A stretch of 64,000 nucleotides of DNA from Streptomyces sp. NBC_01260 (GTDB taxonomy: Bacteria > Actinomycetota > Actinomycetes > Streptomycetales > Streptomycetaceae), in the NCBI RefSeq assembly GCF_036226405.1, contig NZ_CP108464.1:8556001-8620000 (forward strand), read 5' to 3'. Below the pieces are notes generated by a model, which worked only from the letters and a program-made list of their open reading frames with translations, did no database searches and had not been told where the DNA came from. Positions 17,874 through 27,489 of the stretch are shown here, piece by piece. The translations under genes were made by a program, and so were the position numbers. The number at the start of each line of letters is the position of its first letter. Position 1 is the first letter of the stretch.

Positions 17874-20035
17874 CGCACACCGCCGAACCTGCTGTCCTCA
17901 CCGAGCCCGAGCCCGATGCCGGCCCCGACGCCGAGCGAGAGGTCCAGCCCGTCCCCGTCCCGGGCCCCGTCGCCGATGCCGAATCCGCCGACGTGGCGCA
18001 CCTCTGGGCGCGGCTCCGCCTGATCGAGGAGCGGGTGCGGCAGGCGGTGGCGGTCCGCCGCGCCGGCGACCCAGACCCCGACGACCCGTACCGGGGCCAG
18101 TACTTCACCCCCGAGGGGATCACCCGCATCCTGGACGAGCCGGGCGGCCTCGACGTCCACGCCGACGAGCCCTGGCACCCGTCTCCCGGTTCCGTTCTCG
18201 ACGGCCTCGCCGTGCGGTTCGGCCTGTCCCCGCTGGACCTGGACCTGCTCCTGATCGCGGTGGCGCCCGATCTGGACGCGCGGTTCGAACGGTTCTACGG
18301 CTATCTCAACGACGACCTGACGCGCCGTCGTCCCACGGTCGGGCTCGCCCTGGAGCTGTGCGGGCTCGCCGGCGCGGCACCCGCACGATTCCGGCTCGCC
18401 CCCGGCTCGCCGCTGGTGGAGGGCGGTCTGGTGGACGTCACCGAGCCTGAACGGCCACCGCTCTCCCGCGTCCTGGCGGTCCCCGACCGGGTGTCCGGGC
18501 ACCTCCTGGGGAACGCGCGGCCCGACGTCCGGCTCGCCGGGGTGCTCGGCGAGGCCTGCGAGGACCCGACCGCCGAGGCGGCCGAGGTCCACCGGGCCGC
18601 GGCCGCGGCCGCCACCGGCGCCGGCCTCGTCCACCTGCGCAGCCGGGGCGGCGACGCCGAGGGCCTGGCCACCGCAGCCCTGCGCGCGGCCGGGCTGCGT
18701 CCGCTCGTCCTGGACGCGGCGGCGCTGGCCGGGCGCTCCGGCGATGTACCGGAACTCGCCCGGGTGGCCGCCCGCGAAGCCCGCCTGACCGGCGCCGGGG
18801 TCGTCCTCGGCCCGGTGGAGGCGCTGCCCGCGGAACCCGTCGAACGGGCCCGCACGCTCGGGGCGTTGTGCGCGGCGCTGCGGGGAATCCCGCTCTTCAC
18901 GCACGGCACCACCGGCTGGGACCCGGCGTGGGCGGCCGACGCGCCCGTCGTGCTGACCGTGCCGGCGCCGTCCCCGGAGCGGCAGGCCGTGCGCTGGCGG
19001 CACGCCCTGGACCGGGCCGCCGGTGACGGCTCCGTCAGCGGCGACGCCGAGGCGCTCGCCAGGGCGGTCGCCGCGCACCGCCTGGACGCCGGGCAGTTGC
19101 GCCGCGCCGCCGACGCGGCGGTGCGCACGGCCGCCCTGGCCGGCGGCCCCGTCCGCCCCGACGACCTGCAGAGCGCCGTGCGTGCCCAGAACGGCGCGGG
19201 GCTCGACCGGCTCGCCCGCCGGGTGGAGCCGGGCGTCGGCTGGGACGACCTGGTCCTCCCGCCGCCCACCCACCGGCGGCTGCGCGAACTCGCACTGCGC
19301 GCCCGCCACCGCGAGCAGGTGCTCGGGCAGTGGGGGATGCGGCCCGGCGGCGGGCGGGGGCGCGGCGTGATCGCGCTGTTCGCAGGTGAGTCGGGCACCG
19401 GCAAGACCATGTCCGCCGAGGTGGTCGCCGCGGACCTGGGCATGGACCTGTACGTGGTGGACCTGTCCACGGTCGTCGACAAGTACGTCGGGGAGACCGA
19501 GAAGAACCTGGAGCGGATCTTCACCGAGGCGTCGGCGGTCAACGCCATACTGCTCTTCGACGAGGCCGACGCGATCTTCGGCAAGCGCTCGGAGGTGAAG
19601 GACGCGCACGACCGGCACGCCAACATCGAGTCGGCGTACCTGCTCCAGCGCATGGAGTCGTTCGACGGGATCGCGGTGCTGACCACCAACCTGCGGGCCA
19701 ACCTGGACGAGGCGTTCACGCGCCGGCTGGACGTGGTGGCGGACTTCCCGGTGCCCGACTCCGGCCAGCGCCTCGCCCTCTGGGACCGGTGCCTGGGCGA
19801 CCGGCTGCCCCGGGCCGACGACTTGGACCTCGGCTTCTGCGCGGACCGCTTCGAACTGGCCGGCGGCTCGATCCGGGCCTGCGCGGTGACCGCGGCGTAC
19901 CTCGCCGCGGAGTCCGGCAGGCCGCTCACCATGCGGCAGGTGGTGACCGCGGTCGTGCAGGAGTACCGCAAGCTCGGACGGCTGGTCCTGGAGGGCGAGT
20001 TCGGCCCGTACCTGGCGGAGGCCGCCGGCGCCTGA
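17870..20035 (+). CDS. AAA+ ATPase of the contractile injection system (Afp15-like)
   Basis: A 721-residue protein with GTG start overlapping the cap gene by 4 bases. The first 40 residues are Glu/Pro-rich. Residues 45-480 form the variable helical N-terminal half seen in Afp15-type ATPases (TPEGITRILDEPGG; LDLDLLLIAVAPDLDARF). A single AAA module follows near 495-700: Walker A GESGTGKTMSAE, Walker B ILLFDEADAIFGKR, the sensor TTNLRANLDEAF and arginine finger region RRLDVVADF. These ATPases are needed for assembly of eCIS particles, acting in the cytosol; the exact step is not settled in the literature. Last gene of this sub-operon; the sheath gene follows after about 400 bases. Confidence 0.9.
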   Translation: MTHTAEPAVLTEPEPDAGPDAEREVQPVPVPGPVADAESADVAHLWARLRLIEERVRQAVAVRRAGDPDPDDPYRGQYFTPEGITRILDEPGGLDVHADEPWHPSPGSVLDGLAVRFGLSPLDLDLLLIAVAPDLDARFERFYGYLNDDLTRRRPTVGLALELCGLAGAAPARFRLAPGSPLVEGGLVDVTEPERPPLSRVLAVPDRVSGHLLGNARPDVRLAGVLGEACEDPTAEAAEVHRAAAAAATGAGLVHLRSRGGDAEGLATAALRAAGLRPLVLDAAALAGRSGDVPELARVAAREARLTGAGVVLGPVEALPAEPVERARTLGALCAALRGIPLFTHGTTGWDPAWAADAPVVLTVPAPSPERQAVRWRHALDRAAGDGSVSGDAEALARAVAAHRLDAGQLRRAADAAVRTAALAGGPVRPDDLQSAVRAQNGAGLDRLARRVEPGVGWDDLVLPPPTHRRLRELALRARHREQVLGQWGMRPGGGRGRGVIALFAGESGTGKTMSAEVVAADLGMDLYVVDLSTVVDKYVGETEKNLERIFTEASAVNAILLFDEADAIFGKRSEVKDAHDRHANIESAYLLQRMESFDGIAVLTTNLRANLDEAFTRRLDVVADFPVPDSGQRLALWDRCLGDRLPRADDLDLGFCADRFELAGGSIRACAVTAAYLAAESGRPLTMRQVVTAVVQEYRKLGRLVLEGEFGPYLAEAAGA

Positions 20036-20433
20036 GGGACCGGCCGGGTGGCCCGGACAGGGGATCTCGCCGCTGCGCCGGAGGCGGTGACCCCGGACGT
20101 CTCGCGCCGGGCGGCGGCCCGGCCGCACGCCGGCTGCCGGGTCCCGTCCGCCCGGCGCGTTGCCCGAACGTCTGTACCTGCTGCCTCCTCGTCGGCTCCT
20201 CACCGGCGCCCTCCTGCCCCGCCCCCGGCGGACCGCGCGGGCCGAGAGGGCGTCCGGGCCGGTGCGGGCAGCACAAGGCGGGGGCGGGCGACGCCCGGAC
20301 GGTCAGTGCGGGCGGTCCGGAAAGGCAGCGGCCTTGCCCCCGGCCAGGTCCGCGAGTCCCTGTCGCCGCGGCGGACCGGCAGCGAAGACTCGGCCTGGAC
20401 ACAGGTGACCCGTAAGGACGCGAAGGAGCGAGT
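20036..20433. other. Gap before the structural operon, probable promoter region
   Basis: 398 bases without a supported gene, very GC-rich. The only landmark is a good ribosome-binding site (GAAGGAG, 20421-20427) before the sheath ATG. This gap splits the cluster into a regulator/propeller/cap/ATPase part and a structural part and is the natural place for a promoter, but I could not fix a -35/-10 pair. Confidence 0.4.
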
Positions 20434-21987
<1,554 letters not shown>

Positions 21988-22021
21988 CCCGCGGGTCCAC
22001 AAAGAAAGGTGACAGACAGTC

Positions 22022-22462
22022 ATGGCAGAGGGCGATGCTCTTTCCACCCACGTCTTCGGCGTGCAGCTCGGCGGCTATCTGGTCGAGTCGATTCAGGAGA
22101 TCAGCGGGCTGACCGTCGAGGAGGAGGTCGTCGAGGTCCGCCAGGTCAGCGCGGAGGGCAAGCAGATCATCCGCAAGCAGCCCGGCGCCCGGCAGGCCGG
22201 CGAGGTCACGATCACCCGGGGACTGGACCAGAGCAGTGAGTTCACCTCGTGGATCAAGGAAACCCTGAACAAGGGTGCCGTGGACACCGCGCGGCAGAAC
22301 CTCACCATCGAGATCAAGGACTCCGAGGGCAGCACGGTCCGCCGCATCCAGCTGATGCAGGGCTGGGCCTCGAAGTGGGAGGGCCCGTCCCTCAAGGCGG
22401 GCGAGTCCGCCGCGGCCACCGAGTCGGTCACGATCGTCTTCGAGGAGATCGTCGTCGAATGA
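22022..22462 (+). CDS. Inner tube protein (gp19/Hcp-like)
   Basis: A 146-residue tube protein preceded by AAAGG. It has the gp19-like pattern FGVQLGGYLVESIQEISGL, then QIIRKQPGARQAGEVTITRG and LNKGAVDTARQNLTIEI, a typical Hcp-like beta barrel. Hexamers stack to form the rigid tube inside the sheath, corresponding to Afp1. The acidic C-terminus (VTIVFEEIVVE) is usual. It overlaps the next gene by 4 bases. Confidence 0.93.
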   Translation: MAEGDALSTHVFGVQLGGYLVESIQEISGLTVEEEVVEVRQVSAEGKQIIRKQPGARQAGEVTITRGLDQSSEFTSWIKETLNKGAVDTARQNLTIEIKDSEGSTVRRIQLMQGWASKWEGPSLKAGESAAATESVTIVFEEIVVE

Positions 22463-22950
22463 GGCGTCGTACGGTGTCCGCGGGCAGCCTGGAGGAGATC
22501 CTCCAGGCGACGGAGCCCGCCCCGGCGCCGGAGCGGGCGGCGGCCACCCCCGCCGCCCCGGCGTCCGGCGAGGAGCACAGGCTGCGCACCGAGTTCGAGT
22601 TCGAGCTCCCGCGCGGGTACGTGGACGAGGCGGGCACGGTGCACCGCCACGGCTCGATGCGCCTGGCGACCGCCCGTGACGAGCTGCGGCCCCAGATCGA
22701 CCTGCGGGTCAAGGAGAACCCGGCGTACCTGAGCGTGGTGCTGCTGAGCCAGGTGATCACCCGGCTCGGCGCGATCACCGATGTGCACGCAGGGGTGGTG
22801 GAGCGGATGTACGCCACCGATGTGGCCTTCCTCCAGGACTTCTACCGCCGCGTCAACAGCGAGGGCCACACCCGTGCGGCGGTGACCTGCCCGCACTGCG
22901 AGGGCGGCTTCGAGGTCGACCTCTCGGGTGGGCGCCTGGGGGAATCGTGA
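22459..22950 (+). CDS. CIS tail-assembly-like protein with a CxxC pair
   Basis: A 163-residue protein; its ATG overlaps the tube-gene stop (ATGA). An Ala/Pro-rich N-terminus is followed by a beta-rich core (HRLRTEFEFELPRGYVDEAG; ATARDELRPQIDLRVKENP), then a helical part (VVLLSQVITRLGAI; FLQDFYRRVNS), and a C-terminal CPHCEGGF pair that may bind zinc. Position between tube and spike genes and size fit the tail-assembly chaperone-like proteins of contractile phages and eCIS. It overlaps the 52-residue gene by 4 bases. The family is recognised by pattern and context rather than by a defining motif. Confidence 0.7.
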   Translation: MRRRTVSAGSLEEILQATEPAPAPERAAATPAAPASGEEHRLRTEFEFELPRGYVDEAGTVHRHGSMRLATARDELRPQIDLRVKENPAYLSVVLLSQVITRLGAITDVHAGVVERMYATDVAFLQDFYRRVNSEGHTRAAVTCPHCEGGFEVDLSGGRLGES

Positions 22951-23105
22951 CGTACGCCCTTCCCCGGCTCCGGGAGGAGATCGCGTACATCGCGTACCAC
23001 TTCCACTGGCAACGCGAGGAGATCCTCGACCTGACGCACGGCGAACGCCAGCAGTGGGTGTCCGAGATCGCTCGTATCAACACCCATGTGAACGAAGGCG
23101 GTTGA
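22947..23105 (+). CDS. 52-residue conserved CIS small protein (DUF6760-like)
   Basis: A very short gene: GTG 22947 overlaps the previous stop by 4 bases and the stop is at 23103-23105. The product is helical and amphipathic (PRLREEIAYIAYHFHW; EEILDLTHGERQQWVSEI) with no cysteine or signal. Phages with contractile tails encode a similar small protein of the DUF6760 kind right after the tail-assembly protein, with the same HWxxxEILxLxHxER core. Probably a cytoplasmic assembly factor. Its length would make ORF callers miss it. Confidence 0.75.
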   Translation: MTYALPRLREEIAYIAYHFHWQREEILDLTHGERQQWVSEIARINTHVNEGG

Positions 23106-23109
23106 GCGC

Positions 23110-26100
23110 ATGGCATGGCGGGACAGGCTGCGCCGCCGGGCTGCCGTACCGGACGCCGCGGACCGCGCCCGGCGTACGGAGCGCGCCGGGACGGGCGGTC
23201 CGCCGGGCGACGGCCCGGACCGGAGCACGTCCGGCGCCCCGGGTCCCTCCCTGCCCGGCGACTGGGACGGCGGCTGGCGCCGCACCGCACCGCCGCAGCT
23301 CACCGTGGCCCGCGCTCCGCTCGGCGTCAGCGACGGCCTCGTCTTCCGCGCGGGCCTCGCGGCCTGGCAGAACCCGTCGTTCGACGCAGGCCTCGGCCAC
23401 GCTCTGCTGCCCACCGCCCCGACCGGCCTGGTGCGCGGCGTCACTCCGCCGGCCGCTCCGCAGCCCACGCGTACCGGCAGGGGCCCGCTGCTGCTCCGGG
23501 CACTGCGCCCGCAGGGGCCGGACGGCCCGGAAAGCGGCACATCGACTGCCGGCGCCCCGAACGCCGGGAGTGCGGACCGCGCGGCGCGGCTGCCGGCCGC
23601 CGGGGCACCGCAGATCTCGCGCCGGACCCGTCCGGGGGCGCAGCGGGCCGGTACGGCGCCGTCCGCCGCGCAGCCCTTCGCCGCACGGCCCTCCCGGAGC
23701 GACGAGGGCGGCGTGGGAGCGGCGGGCGTGGGCTCAGGTCCGGAGCCGGCGACGGCTCGCCCCGGCGACAACAGCCCTGTGCGGAAAGCACGTTCCGGCG
23801 ACATCTCCCGGACCCGTGGCATCACGTCCACGGAGTCCCCAGCCACGCTGCTCCCGTCGCACCCCCCTGTCCAGCGGGCGGCGGAGCCGGGCACCGGTCC
23901 GGTCGTGACCCCCACAGACACCGGCACGGACACCGGCACGGACACCGGCACCGGCCGCGGGCCGACCGCTCCGCACATTCCGCTGGTACGACGTGTGTCG
24001 GTGGTCCCGGGCGCCGCCGCCGACGCCGCCGTGGCCCGGTCGGCCTCCGGTGCGCGTGCCTTGCGGGCACCGGCCGGCGCGTCCGAGCCGGACTCCGGGC
24101 GCACGTCCCGGTCGGCGGCCGGTTCGGGGAGCCGTACCCCATCCGTCCCGGCCATCCAGCGCACCGCGACGGGGACGACGGGGCCGCACTCCGCCCGGGG
24201 AGGCAGGCAGCAGGAGGCAACCCGCGCACCTGGGGCCGAGGTGCCCCGCGAGGTCGTACGGCTCCGCCCGGTGGGCCCTTTGCCGACCGTCGCCCGGCGC
24301 ACGGCCGGACCCGTGCGCCGGCTCCCCGCCCTGCGGCCCGCCGCCGTCGCGGTGCCAGACAACGGCGCCACCCCTGACGCGCCGGGCCCCGCTTCCACCG
24401 TGACAGAACCGGCAGGGCCGGGGACGCGCTCGACGGCACCCGCACAGCGCACCACCAGCCGCGCGCCCCTCGGCGCACCGCTGAGCGAACTTCCCTCCAC
24501 TTCCTCACCGTTGGCGGCGGACGCCACGGCCGTGCCCCCCGCACCCGGCACCGGGTCCGCGCCCGGCCCGAAGCTTCCCGTCGTCCAGCGCCACTCCGCG
24601 GGCACGGCCGGCGCCTCGGCCCCGTACGACGGCGGCGCGAAGGGAACGGCCCCCGACGCCCCGCGCCGGACCCCCGGCCGTCGCCCCGGGGCACGCGCGC
24701 GCGGCGGTCTCGGCTCGCCGTTGTCCGAACTGCCGCCCAGCGCAGGCCTGCCTGGTTCCACCGTGTCCGGTGCGAGCGCCCCCCGTACGGCATCCGGCCC
24801 CGACGTCCAGCGTGCTCCCGCACGCCAGGACCGGAGTTCCGGCGCGGCTCCGGCGCCGCCCACGACGGACCGGGACCGGACGCGCACCGGGGACGCACCG
24901 CTCGCCGCACCGCTCGCCGCACCGCTCGCGCAGGGAAGGAGCGGAGCGGACGCGCCGCTGCTGAGCGCGAGTGACGTCCGGCCCCGTCTCACCCCCAGCA
25001 CCGGGGCGGGCGACGTCCAACGCAGCCTCGCCGATCACGCCCCCACCGGCGGCACCACGCTGCCCGGTCCCGCGGACCACGACCACGAAAACGGGCCCGC
25101 CTGGCCGCTGGTGACGCCGCCCCGGGCCGCCGCACCCCGCCACCCGGCAGGGGAAGGCGCACGGGAAGGCGTCGCAGGCGCGGAAGGCTCCGCAGGAAAC
25201 GCGCGACGCCCCGGTACGGCCTCCGGCGGGTCGGGCTCCGGCAGGCAGCGGCCCCAGGGCCCCGCCGCCCCGGGCCCGGTCGTCGTCACCCGTGCCCCCG
25301 CGACAGGCACCGGAGCCGCCGCAGCGCCGGCAGCAACCGCAGAGTCCGGGACCACGGGTGCGGTCGGCCCGCGCCCCTTCGCCGTGACCCGTGCCGGAGC
25401 GCACTCCGCTCCGGCGCCACCCCGCACCCTCTCGCTGCTCGCCGCGCGCCCGCTCCGCCTGAACACCCGGGCCCCGGAAGGCGTGGCAGCGCCCGCCGCC
25501 TCCCGCTCCGGCAGCCGCCCCGTGGTGGCGGCGCGCTGGCCCGGCACACCGGCTCCGCACCGCAGCGGCCCCGCGCAGCCGTCGCCGGGTCCGTCCGCGG
25601 CGGCCCCGGCGACGCCGCAGGTCCAGCGGTCCGCCGCCGCGCACCCCGGCCCCGGACCGGCGGGGCGCGGCGGACGAGGCACCGGCACTCAGGGCTCCGT
25701 CCGGCGCGTCCCGGTCGTCCGGCCCGCTCCGCCCCTCCCGGGGACGCACGGGGCGGCCGCCCCGGGAGGGGCCGCCCCGGTACGGACCCTGCCGGTGACC
25801 GCCCCGCAGTCGCAGGCGCTCGCGGGCCGCCCCCCGGTCACAGCGGCACCGTCACAGACGCCGGCAGGGACCGTCCCCGTGGTCCGGCCGCGGACCGGTA
25901 CACCGGGCCCCGCACCGGCGGTGGGCGGGACCGGCCGGGCAGCGCCCGCGGTCCAGCGCGATGTCACCGGCGCCGGTGACGGCTCCGTAACCAACGGCGT
26001 ACCGGCCAAGGCCGAGCCGGAGCGGCCGGCCGCGACAGCATCCGCCCCCGGCAGGAGCGCGGCCGGGAACGCCGGGATTCCGCAGACCTCCGGGGCCGAA

Positions 26101-26208
26101 CTGGACGAGCTGGCGCGCCGCCTGCTCGACCCCATGGCCCGGCTGCTGCGCACCGAACTGCGGCGCGGCCGGGACCGCACGGGCCGCCCCTACGACGGAC
26201 GCCGCTGA
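23110..26208 (+). CDS. 1032-residue intrinsically disordered CIS protein with VQR repeats and conserved C-terminal helix
   Basis: ATG 23110 lies 5 bases after the stop of the small gene. The first 100 residues hold a partly ordered segment (GDWDGGWRRTAPPQLTVARA; SFDAGLGHALLPTAPTGLVR). Residues 130-970 are Pro/Ala/Arg/Gly/Thr-rich with scattered PxVQR units (at least seven, such as PPVQRA, LPVVQRHS, PDVQRAP, GDVQRS) and two copies of a PLSELP segment. The last 50 residues form a conserved charged helix, LDELARRLLDPMARLLRTEL, then RRGRDRTGR. No HExxH is seen, so it is not a DUF4157 protease. Similar long disordered proteins with this C-terminal helix occur in actinobacterial eCIS loci. It may be a scaffold, length or lumen component; function unknown. 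Confidence 0.75.
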   Translation: MAWRDRLRRRAAVPDAADRARRTERAGTGGPPGDGPDRSTSGAPGPSLPGDWDGGWRRTAPPQLTVARAPLGVSDGLVFRAGLAAWQNPSFDAGLGHALLPTAPTGLVRGVTPPAAPQPTRTGRGPLLLRALRPQGPDGPESGTSTAGAPNAGSADRAARLPAAGAPQISRRTRPGAQRAGTAPSAAQPFAARPSRSDEGGVGAAGVGSGPEPATARPGDNSPVRKARSGDISRTRGITSTESPATLLPSHPPVQRAAEPGTGPVVTPTDTGTDTGTDTGTGRGPTAPHIPLVRRVSVVPGAAADAAVARSASGARALRAPAGASEPDSGRTSRSAAGSGSRTPSVPAIQRTATGTTGPHSARGGRQQEATRAPGAEVPREVVRLRPVGPLPTVARRTAGPVRRLPALRPAAVAVPDNGATPDAPGPASTVTEPAGPGTRSTAPAQRTTSRAPLGAPLSELPSTSSPLAADATAVPPAPGTGSAPGPKLPVVQRHSAGTAGASAPYDGGAKGTAPDAPRRTPGRRPGARARGGLGSPLSELPPSAGLPGSTVSGASAPRTASGPDVQRAPARQDRSSGAAPAPPTTDRDRTRTGDAPLAAPLAAPLAQGRSGADAPLLSASDVRPRLTPSTGAGDVQRSLADHAPTGGTTLPGPADHDHENGPAWPLVTPPRAAAPRHPAGEGAREGVAGAEGSAGNARRPGTASGGSGSGRQRPQGPAAPGPVVVTRAPATGTGAAAAPAATAESGTTGAVGPRPFAVTRAGAHSAPAPPRTLSLLAARPLRLNTRAPEGVAAPAASRSGSRPVVAARWPGTPAPHRSGPAQPSPGPSAAAPATPQVQRSAAAHPGPGPAGRGGRGTGTQGSVRRVPVVRPAPPLPGTHGAAAPGGAAPVRTLPVTAPQSQALAGRPPVTAAPSQTPAGTVPVVRPRTGTPGPAPAVGGTGRAAPAVQRDVTGAGDGSVTNGVPAKAEPERPAATASAPGRSAAGNAGIPQTSGAELDELARRLLDPMARLLRTELRRGRDRTGRPYDGRR
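23917..23952 (+). repeat. 12-base tandem repeat, three copies
   Basis: GACACCGGCACG occurs twice exactly (23917-23928, 23929-23940) and a third time with one change (23941-23952). It encodes a Thr-Asp-Thr-Gly run in the disordered protein, a sign of slippage-driven length change. Confidence 0.9.
24895..24930 (+). repeat. 12-base tandem repeat, three copies
   Basis: GCACCGCTCGCC twice exactly (24895-24906, 24907-24918) plus a copy with one change (24919-24930), encoding APLAAPLAAPLA in the disordered protein. Different unit from the repeat at 23917. Confidence 0.9.
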
Positions 26209-26232
26209 GAGCACGGAACGGATGACGGACCA

Positions 26233-26658
26233 ATGACAGACAGCATCTTCGCGACCAGCGTGTTCTTCCGGCTCGCGATCGCCGGGAACGACCTGGGTGC
26301 CTTCCACACCTGCTCCGGCATGGGCGCCGAAGTCGAGATGGAGAGCTATGCCGAGGGCGGCAACAACGGCTTCACCTGGCAACTGCCCGGACGCGTGACC
26401 TGGTCGAACATCACGCTCACCAGGCCGGTCACCGCCGACACGGCGAAGATCGGCCGCTGGCTCGACGAGACGCTGCGGCGGGTGGAGCCCAAGGACGGCG
26501 AGATCGTGGCGCTGAAACCGGACCTGACCAGGATCATCAGCTGGCAGGTGTTCGGGATCGTCCCGGTCCGCTGGCAGGGGCCGTCCTTCGATCCCGCCCG
26601 GTCGGAGGCCGCGGTGGAGACCCTGGAGATCGCCCATCAGGGGTTGCGCCCTTCCTGA
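26233..26658 (+). CDS. Second tube-type protein (tube initiator, Afp5-like)
   Basis: A 141-residue gp19-like protein, paralogous to the main tube protein but divergent: FFRLAIAGNDLGAFHTCSGM, a longer aromatic/Asn segment (EGGNNGFTWQLPGRVTW), and WLDETLRRVEPKDGEIV. Contractile systems of the Afp/PVC type have a second tube protein that joins the tube to the LysM/VgrG baseplate hub, and the position directly before those genes fits. An untranslated gap of about 108 bases separates it from the LysM gene. Confidence 0.88.
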   Translation: MTDSIFATSVFFRLAIAGNDLGAFHTCSGMGAEVEMESYAEGGNNGFTWQLPGRVTWSNITLTRPVTADTAKIGRWLDETLRRVEPKDGEIVALKPDLTRIISWQVFGIVPVRWQGPSFDPARSEAAVETLEIAHQGLRPS

Positions 26659-26766
26659 CACACCCTCTCCAGCCCTTGGGGAGCCGGGCGGTAGCAGCCT
26701 GACCGGCAAGCGGCCCCCGTCACCACGCTCCCGCCCACGTATCCGCACCGGAAAGGAACTCCAGGC

Positions 26767-27489
26767 ATGTCCCCAGCGGCGCGCTCCAGCCGGGCCAGAG
26801 CCCAGCTGACCCTGAAGGAGCCCCCGGCCTCGGTCGGCGCGAAACCCGGCGGGACGGTCGCGCAGCTCGACCTCCAGTTCAACCCCTCCACCCTGGAGCT
26901 GCGCAAGACCACCGAGTGGCGGCGCTCCCCGTCCCGGATGGCCGGGCAGTCGGCGCTGCCCGAGTTCGTCGGCAGCGGCCCGCGTACGCTGAGCCTCGAA
27001 GTGTTCCTGGACGCCACCGCCACCCACGACAACTCCGTGGAGCAGGCGGTGGAGAAGCTGATGAAGGCGTGCGTGCCGACCCCGGCCAGCCTGGGCCGCA
27101 AGAAGCCGGCCAGCCCGTGGGTCCGGTTCGAGTGGGGCACCGCGCGGACGACCGCGTTCGACGGGGTGCTGTCGAGCCTGTCGGTGAGCTACACGCTGTT
27201 CGATGTGGACGGCAAGCCGCTGCGGGCCACCTGCGCGCTGTCCATCGAGGAGGCGAGCGTCGACCCGGCGGGCCAGAACCCGACGTCCGGTGCGCGCACC
27301 GCCCGCAGTACCCACACCGTCGTGGCGGGCGACAGTCTCGCCATGCTGGCCTGGCGGGAGTACGGCGACCCGACGGCCTGGCGCGTCATCGCCGAGGCGA
27401 ACGGAATCGACGACCCGATGGCGCTCGCGCCCGGCACCGAACTGGTGGTGCCGGCGCTGCGGGACACGGGCAGTGAGGAGGAGCGGTGA
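26767..27489 (+). CDS. LysM-domain baseplate hub protein (Afp7-like)
   Basis: A 240-residue protein with AAAGGA upstream. Residues 20-150 form the gp53/Afp7-type hub domain (GGTVAQLDLQFNPSTLELRK; TLSLEVFLDAT) and residues about 178-232 a LysM domain (HTVVAGDSLAMLAWREYGDP; AWRVIAEANGI). In Afp/PVC this protein links spike and tube at the baseplate; LysM here binds protein partners or peptidoglycan. The stop overlaps the VgrG-like GTG by 4 bases. Confidence 0.9.
   Translation: MSPAARSSRARAQLTLKEPPASVGAKPGGTVAQLDLQFNPSTLELRKTTEWRRSPSRMAGQSALPEFVGSGPRTLSLEVFLDATATHDNSVEQAVEKLMKACVPTPASLGRKKPASPWVRFEWGTARTTAFDGVLSSLSVSYTLFDVDGKPLRATCALSIEEASVDPAGQNPTSGARTARSTHTVVAGDSLAMLAWREYGDPTAWRVIAEANGIDDPMALAPGTELVVPALRDTGSEEER

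Noticed and set aside
23917..24930. CRISPR array suspected from short repeats
   Set aside because: The repeats are tandem 12-base units inside a coding frame with no spacers.
22842..25001. 719-codon minus-strand frame opposite the disordered protein
   Set aside because: Either frame is low-complexity, but the plus frame has the coupled position, the VQR units and a conserved C-terminal helix.
23110..26208. eCIS-associated DUF4157 protease toxin
   Set aside because: No HExxH motif anywhere in the protein.
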